From NCBI GenBank assembly GCA_013399875.1, contig VXAZ01009370.1, positions 376,015-440,014 of the forward strand: a stretch of DNA of 64,000 bases, in the 5' to 3' direction. Positions 45,961 through 57,300 of this stretch are shown here, one piece after another. The stretch's first letter is position 1, and each line of letters begins with the position of its first letter. The notes below the pieces were generated by a model. It saw only the letters and a list, made by a program, of their open reading frames with translations. It searched no databases and was not told where the DNA came from. Both the position numbers and the translations under genes were made by a program. The DNA comes from Gymnorhina tibicen. Its lineage: Eukaryota; Chordata; Aves; Passeriformes; Artamidae.

Positions 45961-46320
45961 CCTGCTGAGCTCCTGCTGCGGGGACAACACACACAGGACC
46001 CCGCCGTCCCCTCCTCGGTGACGGCGTTTGTCTCCAACCCCCAACACGAGCACGAAGCCGCAAGGCAGCCTGCCAGCTGACACCCTTCCCCTGGGAGCTG
46101 GGAAGGAGGGTGAGAAACGTGCCGCAAGCCCCCAGCAACTCGTGCCCACTCCTGTCTGCTTGCAAGAGCCCCCCCCCGAGCCGCCTGTCACCGCGATGGG
46201 GTTCGCCACCGCCGTGACGGTCCCCGGGGAGCGAGCGCGGCGTTATCTGCGCTGCTGCTGCTCCATTTGCCGGGCAGCGATTTGTGCAGGGAGATAACTT
46301 CCCTCCAGGATCGCATCCTG
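45961..46320. promoter_or_regulatory. CpG cluster 20 kb upstream of ELFN1, possible distal promoter
   Basis: About 29 CpG in 360 bases by hand count, densest at 46190-46260. Two GATA-type sites, GTTATCT (46242-46248) and AGATAAC (46292-46298), form an inverted pair. The island lies about 20 kb upstream of the ELFN1 coding exon in its transcription sense, a plausible place for a non-coding first exon. No splice donor could be assigned with confidence. Confidence 0.4.
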
Positions 46321-49300
46321 CCTTCCCCTGGGCAAAGGGGTGGGACTGCTGCTGTTACAGGGCTTGGATATCCTTCCCCGGGGCGGGGAATTGCTGGGTG
46401 CAGGGTGGGTTGCTCACCCCAGGGTGGCTCACAATGCTGGGAGAGGAGCAGAGTCCCTGGTGAGGACTTGGTGGGGTTTTTTCGCCTTTGCAGGGGAATG
46501 CGGGTGATTTAAAGCCCCTGGGCCACCAAGAGTTGTGCAGTGTTATCCATGTGACAGCTAATGAAGATCACTCAATCCATAAAGATTTTAAGTCAAGGGT
46601 TTGATGTTAATTATGGACCAAAACATTTAATAGCCCGTTTCACTTCCACAAGGCATTTTTTTAATTAAAAAATGATATATTGCACAAAAGGGGGGGAAAA
46701 AAGGAGAGAAATAATTGAAGATCTGTTTTGTTCCAGAACAACCTGAGGCAGGGAAGGCAGTAAGGAGACGATGTGTTGGGGAGTGTAATGGCAGCACCAC
46801 AAGCCATGAACTGGTGGCAGAGGAAGCCAGGGAGGGAACAGTCTCATCACACTGGGAGAAGGTGCCCGGGGAAGGGGAGAACAGCCAGAGGGCAGCTAGG
46901 TGGAAATCCAGGTCAATATTTTGGCCATCACATCGGCCTACCCTTAACTGTTGAATCTTTAGTTTCTGCTGCTGAGGACTTGGTTTCAAATCCCTCTTTC
47001 TGCCTCTCAAGAAAAACAGCTAAACCCCCAGGGTGGAAATTAGTCTGGAATAGGCCAGGGATGAAGAAAATCTGACATGTCTGGCTCTGACATTACTCTG
47101 GTTTTCATACAATATTTAGAGGGGCGTTTGAGCAGGGGTTGGCCTGAGATGCATTCCAATAGTCTGTGCAAAGCAAAGGTCTTCAGCAGAGCAACACTCC
47201 CCTTGCCTGGGGCAGTGCCCATCAGCTGGTGGTGCACGGGGCAGGGGGGCAGCAGGAGGGAGCACCTCCAGGTGAGAGGCTGGTATTGGACTAACTCAAG
47301 GAAGGAGGAAGAGAGGTGGGATGGAAATGTGGCCTGGGGCTGACCAGGAAAAGTTAAATGCAACTGCTTAAAACTGGAAGTAGCAGGAGTGTGACACCCA
47401 AGTCCCTGGCCATGGATGGACTCGAGTCCTCCTGTGTCTCCAGCTCTGAGCCTCGCTGTTGTTCTTTTCCCTCCACTCTACAAGGGGAATAATATTATTC
47501 CCTCCTCACAGGGTTTTGAGATGCTCAGTTACTATGGTGATGGGGCCATAAAAGTACCAAAGATAGCAAGAACAATAATAATATCAGACATGGTAGGAGC
47601 CAAATAATTGCATTTAGGGCACGCACACAACACAAAAGGGAGAGCCACCTCCATTCACCACGGCTCTCAAACCCCGAAGACAAAACTTTTGTTGTACCAG
47701 TGGGCTCTCAGCCTGCTTAAAGGGCTAATTCCCAATTCCTGCAACATCCACGCAATGCTAGGAGTGGTCACCAATGGCTGCAGCTCCAGGACTGGTCCTA
47801 CCTCTCCACAACTCCAGCCAGGAAGAGCGGGGAGCAGCGGGGCCGGACGGCCTTTGCCAGTGGAGAAATCAAATGTTCCTCGCACCACTTGAGTAACACG
47901 AAGTCCCCACAGGTGTTTGGCCACTGCACTGTGTGACCAGCTGAGCATTCTTTGCCCAGAACGGCGAGCGTGCCCAGCACAACGCCACTGACAGCTTGTT
48001 CCTTTGTCTCTGCTGAGCACAGCGCCTGCCTCATTATTTTTTTTAATTTATGGGGTTTTAATTGAAAAAATTGTATAACATCTGTGGCTGCTTCATAGCA
48101 CCTGTGCGCGACAAGGCTGATTTTCAGCAGCGATTGTCACAGCGATCTCATCTGGGCAATGCTGAGTCAGTGCTGTGTGGCCTCCTCTGAACTGCTCAGG
48201 CAAGAACGATCCTTGGAGGGCACGTAGTTAACATGTGATGGAAAACAAGATTCCGAGGAAAAAATATGAAAGACATCCCTTTTGAAAGGGGAAAGCTTGG
48301 GATGAGCAGGTAGTGAGTTTGCAGTGGTTCACCTGAACAAATGCTGCTGGCACTCAGATGGAGAGCTGGGCTGCCAACCCAGCTCTGGTGTCATGGTAAG
48401 AAGAGGAGGTGGCAGAGGGGATTTGGCCTTTCCATCAGCATTTTGGGCAGCGTTTGCACCCCAGTTCTTGCTGGGCATCCACCTTGTGGCTGCCCCCAGC
48501 TCTAGCCCAGGAACTGCCTGCTCCCTGACGAGGGCACAGGCAAGGCTTGTCCTCCTCTCACAGCAGCCCTTTTAGGGCAGCGTGTGCCACAGCAGGGACT
48601 TCCTGCTCCAGGATTTGCTGAGCCCAAGGGGGCTGCTGGCAGCAGGAACACAAACTGCCCTTCTGCCATTTACACAGCCGCTGTGGGGGCCTGCCCTGCT
48701 CATCCCTGCTCTGACAAACATTTGCACATTTGCAGCATCCCAGATGTGGCTGGGAAATGCCACCACCCGTGCTGTGGCACGAGAGGAGCTGCCGCAGCCC
48801 CGGCCTTGCCAGCTGTGGACAGTGAACCCAGAAGGCTGCAGACACCCCCGGATGGTGTCTGGATGAAAGCCCAGAATCCTTCTCCTTCATCGTTAGGTCT
48901 GGAGGACCAGCACCGCCCAGGTAGTCTTTATCATGAGTAAAAGCATCCTGAAACTCACTGCTGGTGTTGCCACCCAAATCTTCATGGTTTTGACAGCCTT
49001 GAGTGCTGCCTAGCGAAATCTGCCTGCTTGCAGCATCTCCCAGGGCTTGCTGTGCAGGTGCTGGCTGTAACAGTTGGACTGTTCAGGAAGCACAGAGCAG
49101 CCTGGGAGGCTTACAGGTGCCTCTCACATTTCTACATGCCCATGACAAAGCTGCTTGGTAGCACAAGTGAGCAGGGAGCAGCAGGGACACAGCTCCGGCT
49201 GCGCACAAGCTGAGGTTTCTTCCTTGCAGGAGCCTCCCTGTACAAAGCTGGAGGAGGTTTTATCCACTACTCACAGCTCTGGGAAGGAAGCTCAGGCTGC

Positions 49301-50059
49301 CCTGAAATCCCTCTTCCCACTGTGAGTTGGTAAATAAATAAAACCCTGTTCCCTGCTGAGCTCGGTAATGGCAACAGGGCTGCCAGGGCTGCAGACAACC
49401 AGGGCTGGCAGGTAGGAAGGGGCCGGCTGAGCGGTTTGGCCAGGGAATAAAGCAGCAGCAGTGAAAACATTTCCGTGCCCTTGCCCCTTGTCACCGCAGC
49501 TTGGCAACACCCCCGTGTAACACGGGCTTTTTGAGCAGATTCCCCCTGGCACATCCTCGGAGCAGCCCCCACTGCTCTCCCCTTCAGCACAGCGTCAGCG
49601 TCACGCCCCCTCCTCCCTCACGTGTTCGGGCTAAGAATTCCCCTCGTCTCTCGGAGCACATTAAAAAAATCAATGTAATTACACAGCAAACATTAATTAT
49701 GATCAGAAAATGCAGCTGAGAGGGACTGATCTGGAGGAGGGTGGCAGCTAGCCATCAAATTACCAAACACCAAATCAGTGGGGCTGGTCCAGACAGCAAA
49801 GCATCCTTAGTGACACGTGGCTTGACCATCTCAGTCTCTGGTTTCTTTTACTGGCTTTTCCAGTTTGTGGCAGAGGGCAAACAGAGAAGTGGATAAATGT
49901 AATGTGTGTGTAGATACATCTAGGTGTCTCTGGCATGGCTGCTAAGAGGACATGAGGCAAGAGAAAGCAAATTGTCTCAACCTGGTAATCCCAAGGACAT
50001 GGCTAATCCCACTTGGGTTTCGTGAAACTTCATCCACGCTGTGGAGGTGATGCTCCTCC
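46321..50059. other. ELFN1 5' flank, no gene seen
   Basis: Non-coding sequence with a MIR-like SINE at about 47450-47590. Open frames up to about 140 codons have no recognisable similarity. Confidence 0.6.
47450..47590 (+). repeat. Ancient MIR-like SINE
   Basis: The run gagcctcgctgttgttcttt, ctctacaaggggaataatat, cctcctcacagggttttgag, ctcagttactatggtgatgg and ggccataaaagtaccaaaga follows a widespread amniote MIR-type element: a ctgtgcctcagtttcc-like start, ggggataata, cctcacagggttgttgtgag, then a tactatggtgatggg-like tail. Confidence 0.7.
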
Positions 50060-50790
50060 ATGCAGATGCTTCCTCGGTTGGTTGTTGAAGCTTTCCTGGG
50101 GACAGGGCTCCCACACACCCTGCACAGGCTCTCAGCCAACCTTGTCCTTGGGAAGCTTTTCCTGAGCATCTAACCCAAGACCTCTTGGCTGCAGTTGAAG
50201 CCTATTACAGTTTGTCCAATCCTTGACCAATTGATCAGCATCACTTTTATAACTGCTTTTTTCTGCACTGATGAATGTTACACATCCTACCTCCAGTTGT
50301 CTCAGTCCTGGAGCACAAACCAGCTCTCTCAGTCCATCTTCCCTTGGGCCTGTTTTCAAAACTCTGTGAACTCACTCAATTTGTCTGAATCTTTCTTGGA
50401 GTTGTGATGCCAAAGCCTGGAGATATATGTCTCCAGCTGATGCATCACTAGCACTAAATACAGCCAAATAAATTACCTCTCTGCCTTCCATCCACAACTA
50501 TTAATACATCTGTGGGCAACATGAGCCTTCACTCTCCCTCTCTCAAGCACCAGGTTATTGTCTGCTGCTCAGTTTGAGGGCTACTCCACTGCTTGAGCCA
50601 TTCTCCTGCTGGCTTACCAGTCCTTCCCCATCTTACATCTGCGATTTCGATATCGCCTTCCTAAGTGCAACACTTTGCACTTGACTTTATTGAATTTCAG
50701 TGTATTGATCTCAGGCCATTTCTCCAATTTATCAAGATCATTTTGCTCTGAGGAATCTGGCAGCAGCTTGTCTTATATCTGCTCTGTTGA
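50060..50790 (-). repeat. CR1 LINE fragment: decayed reverse-transcriptase ORF, reverse orientation
   Basis: Read on the - strand, 50745-50661 or so gives [20 protein letters not shown] followed by KCKVLHLG. This is the conserved segment after the FADD catalytic box in CR1-clade reverse transcriptases. Upstream, the catalytic box region is degraded and frameshifted. Downstream (decreasing coordinates) the DNA keeps CR1 order with many changes, including a segment near 50370-50300 (gacaaattgagtgagttcac) and one near 50180-50080 (gatgctcaggaaaagcttcc, then ccctgtccccaggaaagctt). No terminal CR1 tail is visible. It is a dead and old copy. Confidence 0.85.
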
Positions 50791-51304
50791 CAAAAGGTCT
50801 TTAGACCTCAGGGCTATCAAGCCAGAGCTTTGCATTAGTCCTGAAAATAGTCAGAAAGAACCACATGGGAGGCATGGGGACAGTGGCAGGTGGAAGTGTC
50901 AGACTGACTCACACAGAAACAGCCCCACGCTGCCATTGCAGCCAGGCAAGGAGCAAAAGCAAGAGGAGGAGGCAGAAGGAGCAAGATGGAAATGCTAATG
51001 AGTCCCCAAGGGTGAGAGCAGGGATATGTGCTGAGAGATGCTGGGACCCTGCTGCAGCCCTGGGGACAGCCCTGGAGCAGGAGGATGGAGGGGAGATGAG
51101 CACTGGGGTTTAATGGTGCCTCCTTCCTTCCAGGTCAGCGTGTGATGAGCTGCCCTGTTCCCACCTGAGGGCTCGCCAGCAGACCGGGAGAAGCCCTGCA
51201 GCATCAGGCAATAATGGCACCATCTGGGGACGGCAAAACTGGAGTAAGATGGAGACAGAAGTCCACCCTGGTGTGCACAAACCAGGTCATGGTTTTATTG
51301 TTGC

Positions 51305-51338
<34 letters not shown>

Positions 51339-54300
51339 CAGAGGTTGGAGTGCTCCATTCTCTAAGGCAGAGGAAGAGTCTTGGGAAGCTGCTTCTTGTC
51401 CTGGGGTGGAAGGAGCAGCTCCCAATCCTCCTGCTTGGTCACACTGCAGGAGCACGAGGCTTTGGACAAACATTATGGATCTACAACAGCATCCACCTTC
51501 CCACCACACTCTCCTCCCTCTGCTTCTCCCACCCGCTTGCCAACAGCCCCTTCCTCTGCCTCCTTCTCCTGCCCCTTAGGAGGGCTGAAGTTCAGTCAAC
51601 AATTACCCACATACTGGGAGGAATTTCCTAGAAAACTCTGCAAAAAAGCACCTCCTGCAGAGCTGCTTCCTGATAAGTCCCCATTCTCCTGCGGAGGGCA
51701 GGTGAAACAGCTGCTGGCACAGCGGGAAGGCTGGGAAAGCATCGGGAGAGAGCTGCCAACAACCCTGGGAGGGGGCAAAGCAGAGGCGGAATGGAGGGGC
51801 TGGAACAGCTTGGGAGAGGGCAGCGGAAATGGTTTCCTTGGGAAAAGGCTGGCAAGCCTCAACTGGAAAAAGGATAGCAAGGAAGAGACAGCAGAGCTCC
51901 TCTGGGTGCAGAGGTCACGAGGAGAGAAGAAGAGCAAGGTTTGGATGAAGCCCTGGCAGCCACAGGATCTCACCTTGGCTCTTGCCATGGTAATGATGCA
52001 GACAGACGTGTCTGATAAGCCCTACTCTGCACACACGTTAAAATCTAAGTAGCTTATGAATAAGTAATAATCCCTTATTCCCAGAGCCATAATCTATATT
52101 TAATTAAGAAAATAACTAAACGGTGGCAGTAAAAGGGGCTGTGTGGGGAAATGGAGAGAGGAACACTGTCAGACAAGCTGTAGCAAGAGAGGGAACAAAC
52201 AGCAGCCTCAGCGTGGCAGAGGCAGCAGAGCCGTGGCCTCCAGCTTGGCTGCAAACACAAGGTAACCTGGCCTCCAGAACACCCGTCTGCAGCAAAGTCT
52301 GCCTCAGGAAGTTTCTCAGGTCAACAGCTGAGCTGCAGTTGGCCAAGAGCGACTCAAGTCATTCACACTCAAGTGTGAAACTTCCTGCTGCTCAGTGATG
52401 CTGGGCTGTGCACAGACAGCAAGGCACAGAGGGGCCAAAGCAGCCCCCGCGTCCCGTATGGGAGCATTCAGCAAACGCCTTCAACGCTGCCACAACAAAT
52501 TGTCTTACAGCGTTTCTGTGCTCGGTGTCCAGTGTCCCCTAATGTCTGCACTGGCAAATCCAAGCAAGCCCTGCAGCTGAGCAGCACGCAGGGCTGGCGA
52601 GCTGCTAGCCTGGAAGGGGCCATGCCAACGCCCAAAGCATGCAGAGGTGTTTGTATAATGTCTGCAGGAGCTTGTCAGCCCAGGCCAGAGCCCACGGCAG
52701 TGCTCTGCTGGATCCCTCAATGCACCCCTGGGACCACCATCCTTCCCAGTATCACCCCAGCACCCACGGGCATTGGCTGCTTTTCAGGGGTCTTTGCCAG
52801 CTTGGAGCCAGTGCCAAGCCAAGGCTGGAGCTTGGCTTTTCCCCCGGCCTCTGTGCTGCGAGCACTGCGGGTTGTGCTGGTGTCAGCTCTGATCACCCCC
52901 TGCTCTGGACAAGAGAGATGAAGATGGGCAGCAGTGTGGCCATAGATAGTCCAAATACTCAGCACCTGTGTCCAGAGCCCTTCCAGCCCCACCAAAAGCA
53001 CATCCCAGCTAGATCCCCAGACCTTCTCCTCCTGGCACCTTTCACCAGTTCCCCAAAGCATCGCTGCAGCCTTGCTCTGTTAACTGTGTTTTACTTATCA
53101 CTCCACTCATGGGGTCTGCAGGTGACAGATACCCCTCTGCTTCCTTGGATCGTAGCAGTGGAAATGACAGCATGTTTTAAAGGCTGGGTTAAAGAGAAGG
53201 AAAAAAATCTCAGTCCACATACTATACATTATAAATAGATCGTCTGGTTTTTAAATTGAAAAACAACAATAATCACTGCTAAGAGACTGCTGAACAAAAC
53301 CAGCCTTATTACCACTGGGACAAATTCATATTTACCAAAAGAACACAAGTATTTTTTAAGCTGCTCTTGAGCTCCCTAAATTGCTAATGTCCTGCTGCTT
53401 CCCCTCGCCGAGGTCCCTGGGAGTGGTGACAGAGAGCCACAGCAGGGACCCGTGGGCAGTGCAGAGTGGGGACAATCCTTTCAGCTGTGGCAAGAGAGAG
53501 GGAGGTGATTTGGGACAGGCTCAGCTATGCCAGGCTACAAAGAGAGATGCCATCACTTTTTTAGCTGGATTAGCAAGGGGGATAACAACGATAACGACCT
53601 CACTTTCCCATCACAGCTGTCACACTGCTGATAGCAAGGTCAGGAGGTGGGCAATGAATGCACTGAGAGAAGTGGAGGGATCTCCGAGGTTTTGGGATCC
53701 CCAAAACAGCCTGTCCTCCATTTCTTGACCAGAAAAGTGACTGGGGCAGGGAGATGGGTCTGCAGAAACTGTGCCATGGGGAGCAGGGTGCATCTCAGTG
53801 GGATGAAGGGCATTGCTGCCAGGCATCCCTGATGGGATGTCCTGAGGGTGCAGAGCAGGCTGAGTTCTCATACAGCACAGACATGGGAAAGGAAAATTAA
53901 AGCAGCCCCATGCCAAGGTCCTGAGATCTTCCTCTCCTCTCTTCCCAGGCCATAGTCCAGTGAGATTAATAGAAGCTGGCTGCTAAATCCGACCTGTCCT
54001 GTGCTTTGGGAACAGCCTGGTACCACAGAAATCATCAAGGAGCTGCAAAGGTGGCTGCCAACCCAGAGCCAGGAGCACAGCTTGAGCAGGTGGAGGACTG
54101 GAGCTGGTGGAGGCAACACTCTTTCATCTGGGTTTCGGTCCCTGAATCAGAGGGCTGGACAGCATTAGCCATCACCGATCTGGAGCCAGCATCTGAATGA
54201 CTGCAGAAGAAACTGAGCCTTGCTGGAGCCCTGCCTGGGCACTGTTTCAGGCACAGCTGCCAGCGGGCTCATGCAGTTGGCCTGTCCTGTGTAATGATCA

Positions 54301-57300
54301 GCACAAGTGATGTGGGACTGACAGTGTTCCACAGCCCTGGCCAAAGCAGCAGCTACCCTGAGCAGAGCTCTGGAGCAGCCATTCCCTGGGAGATGGGGCT
54401 AAGAGGGTCTTCTCCCTGCTGGGGCCTGACTGTGGCCACTGGTGAGGAAGCAGACTTGTAAGGCCCATCTACTAAGTGATGCCAGCTGCTCAATGCTGCA
54501 AGTTGTCTTCCTGAGTGCAGAATGCAGGTTGGTTCAAGTGTTACAGAGAAATAAGAAAGGTGTAGCCTTGGAGGTGGAGGAGAAAGGAAAGGAACAAAAC
54601 CAATTTAATAATGAATATATTATGTAGACATGTCATGCCTCTTGCCTGCTGGCATGGCTTAACATCCATAAATCAAAGAGGAAGGAACTACTTTTAATGC
54701 TGGAGATGGATGCTGGTCCTCAGAAAATTGCTAAGGGGGCATTAATGAGGAGAGATATCTGGGACAGGCTCCAGGTGCATTGGCTGCATGCACAGGAAAT
54801 GCTGCAGTACTGCTGTCAGCTAAAAATTATTCCTGTGCTGTGGACACATGTGGCCCATGAGGACAAAAGCTTGGGAACCACGGGTCCCCATGTGGAGGCG
54901 TTGGTCAAGCTTAGGAGGAAGGTGGACAGTCCCTTGGTTCTCTGCTCCACAAGGCAGCTCCTTCCCTTCTCTTGCACACCAGGACAGCTGACCCCATGCT
55001 TTGACTTAGCTCAGCAAGAAAGCCCACACAGTCTAAGGGATGGGACAGTCTCGGCCTGTGGAAGCCAGGAGCCAACACTGAGGTGGGAAGTGCCATTACA
55101 TCCATCGTGCCTCTGCTGGGCACGCTGTCACCAGAGGCAGGAGACGACAGTGTCATCTCACAGCCACCACCACTGCCACGACACAGAGGATGGGGAGGAG
55201 CACCTCCTCCTGCTGTTCCATGAAGCTCTGGATCAAGCAGAGATGAGGATCGCCCTTTGGGGCTAGAAGGAGCCCTCCATTGTGAAAGAAGGAGCTCTGA
55301 GGTTACATGGAAAGGACAGAGGGCAGAGGCTCAAAGCATGGAGCATCTCTCTGCAGTGTTTCCCGAGCCCACCCTGAGGGTGGCTGGTGGGTGTCTGGGC
55401 AAGAGGCAATTACCCTGTTGAAGAGGGATGAGCCCTAACGCACTGATCGGGGACTGCCCTCCTTGGGATGTTTCCCTTTCAGCAGCACAAGGCCCCTCCC
55501 AGGACTTCAGCGGGGTGTTAAACCCAGGGGGGATGGCACAGGGAGACCTTTCACATCCCCGGGAGGGCTCTGTGTGCTGGGGGTTGCTATTGGGAAATGG
55601 GGGGGGTCACTTCTGCTGTCAGCATTTTTTCCTAAGGAGAGGGTATTGAGTGCCAGGATTTCGTTAATCACATTTTATGTGCATTTTAAAAACCCTTGAA
55701 ATCTTCACTTTTTTAAGAGCATCTTCTCCTCTCCCACCCTCCCTGTAATCTGGCAGGGGCTGCCTCTCATGCCCGCTCTCCCTCTGCCCTTCCTGGGACC
55801 ACCTCCTTCCACTCGCACTGACCCACTTTGGGCGTCACATTTGCAGCCCAGCGGCTCACCCAGGGGAAGAGGCTGGATTCACAGAATAAATTTGCAGAGC
55901 CAGGGAGCCAGCCAGGGCTGGGTGAGCAGGAACAGGCTCTCCATGAGAGAGAGAGAGAGACACCCACGGCCACGTGCACGCGAAGAGGCGAGAAACCTGC
56001 CAGGGAGAAGCCTGGGAGCGAAGGATGCTAAGAAAGCCTAAGTTCACAGTATGAATGGATTAGAGGGGAAGAGGGGGAAGAAAACAAGGCAGGAAGGAGG
56101 TGAGAGAGGGGAGGGCATGACACAGAGGGGCACAGAGCAGTGGAAGGGAAGCTCACCAGGGGCAAAAGCCCTGCACAGCACAGCTGCTACTCTTCAGGTT
56201 GCACTGCAAAGGAGAGGTGTGATTTGGGAGAAAGCCTGGTCCTAGCACAGGGGGAATCTGCCACCCCAGAGGGGTAGAGCAGGATGGGGGGTAGGGAAGT
56301 TGCTGGCTTGGAGCATCTTGAGGGCTGCCAGGACTGAGCCGTGGAGAGGGGAAGGAGGGATGGAGGAGGCTGAGTATTTGGAGATGCCTCAGCATTTCAG
56401 GGCTTATTTAAAATGAACAGTCATCTCCTTCAAGGTTCACCTCATGTGACAGAGCAGCCCCAACTCCTGACAGCAGAGCAGAAGCAGCTGCTGTCCCAGG
56501 GTCCCGGCAGAGGGATGGAAACCCCAAGCATGAGATCCAGAGAGCTGCTACAAGCAAATCCACGTGGCAACATCAGAAAGCTATGCTGGGGCCGAGCTCA
56601 CAGGCAGACAAGCTTAGCCCTCAGAGAGCAGGGAATTGCTATCTGTCTGTGTCTCCCTCTGTTTTCCCTGATTTTATTGTGTTTTGTTTAATTGAATCAC
56701 ACACACACATGCACAGAAAAGCCCCAGCTCGTGGTGTAAAGCCTGTAAGGAAATGAGCAGCAAATTAACGTTCCAGGAGGAGCGATGCTGAGCGAACACA
56801 CGACACTCGGCACGAGCTGCGAGGCAGGAGCGAGGCAGCGGGAGGAGAGAGGAGAAACTGGCAGAGAGGGAAGAGGGAGCTGCAAAAAGGGTTTTCCAAG
56901 GGGAAATGGGGCCCAAAGAAAGCAGAACAAGGGAAGGAGGAAAACCTGACAGGAGGAGGGAGAGGACAGAGCAGATGATGCTGGTGGTTCCTGTAAGGTC
57001 ACTGCGGCCAAACTGTCACCGATCCCTGTGTGGAGCAGTTCAGAGCACAGGGAGAGGAAGCTCACACAGCCTGTGGCCAGGGCATGTCTGCGCTGACGGG
57101 ACATGGCTCAAAGTCCAAGGGGTCCTTCCCTGCTCCGGGGCTCTCCTGCCCAAATATGAACAAAACACTCCTCTGGACCCAGTATCCAAGTCCACCAGAG
57201 CCACTGTGATGACCAGCTCAGCCTCTCTCCTCTGGCATGGCAATCGCACCCCTCCCTCAGCTCTGAGCTCAGCCAGGACCCCCACTCCCCTTCCTCTTGT

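Noticed and set aside
51381..52052. 223-codon + strand open frame near the (ATT)n run
   Set aside because: No family resemblance; an overlapping antisense frame translates the microsatellite as poly-Asn, which shows these frames are chance.
54697..55266. 189-codon + strand open frame
   Set aside because: No recognisable motif or repeat-coded protein; treated as a chance frame.
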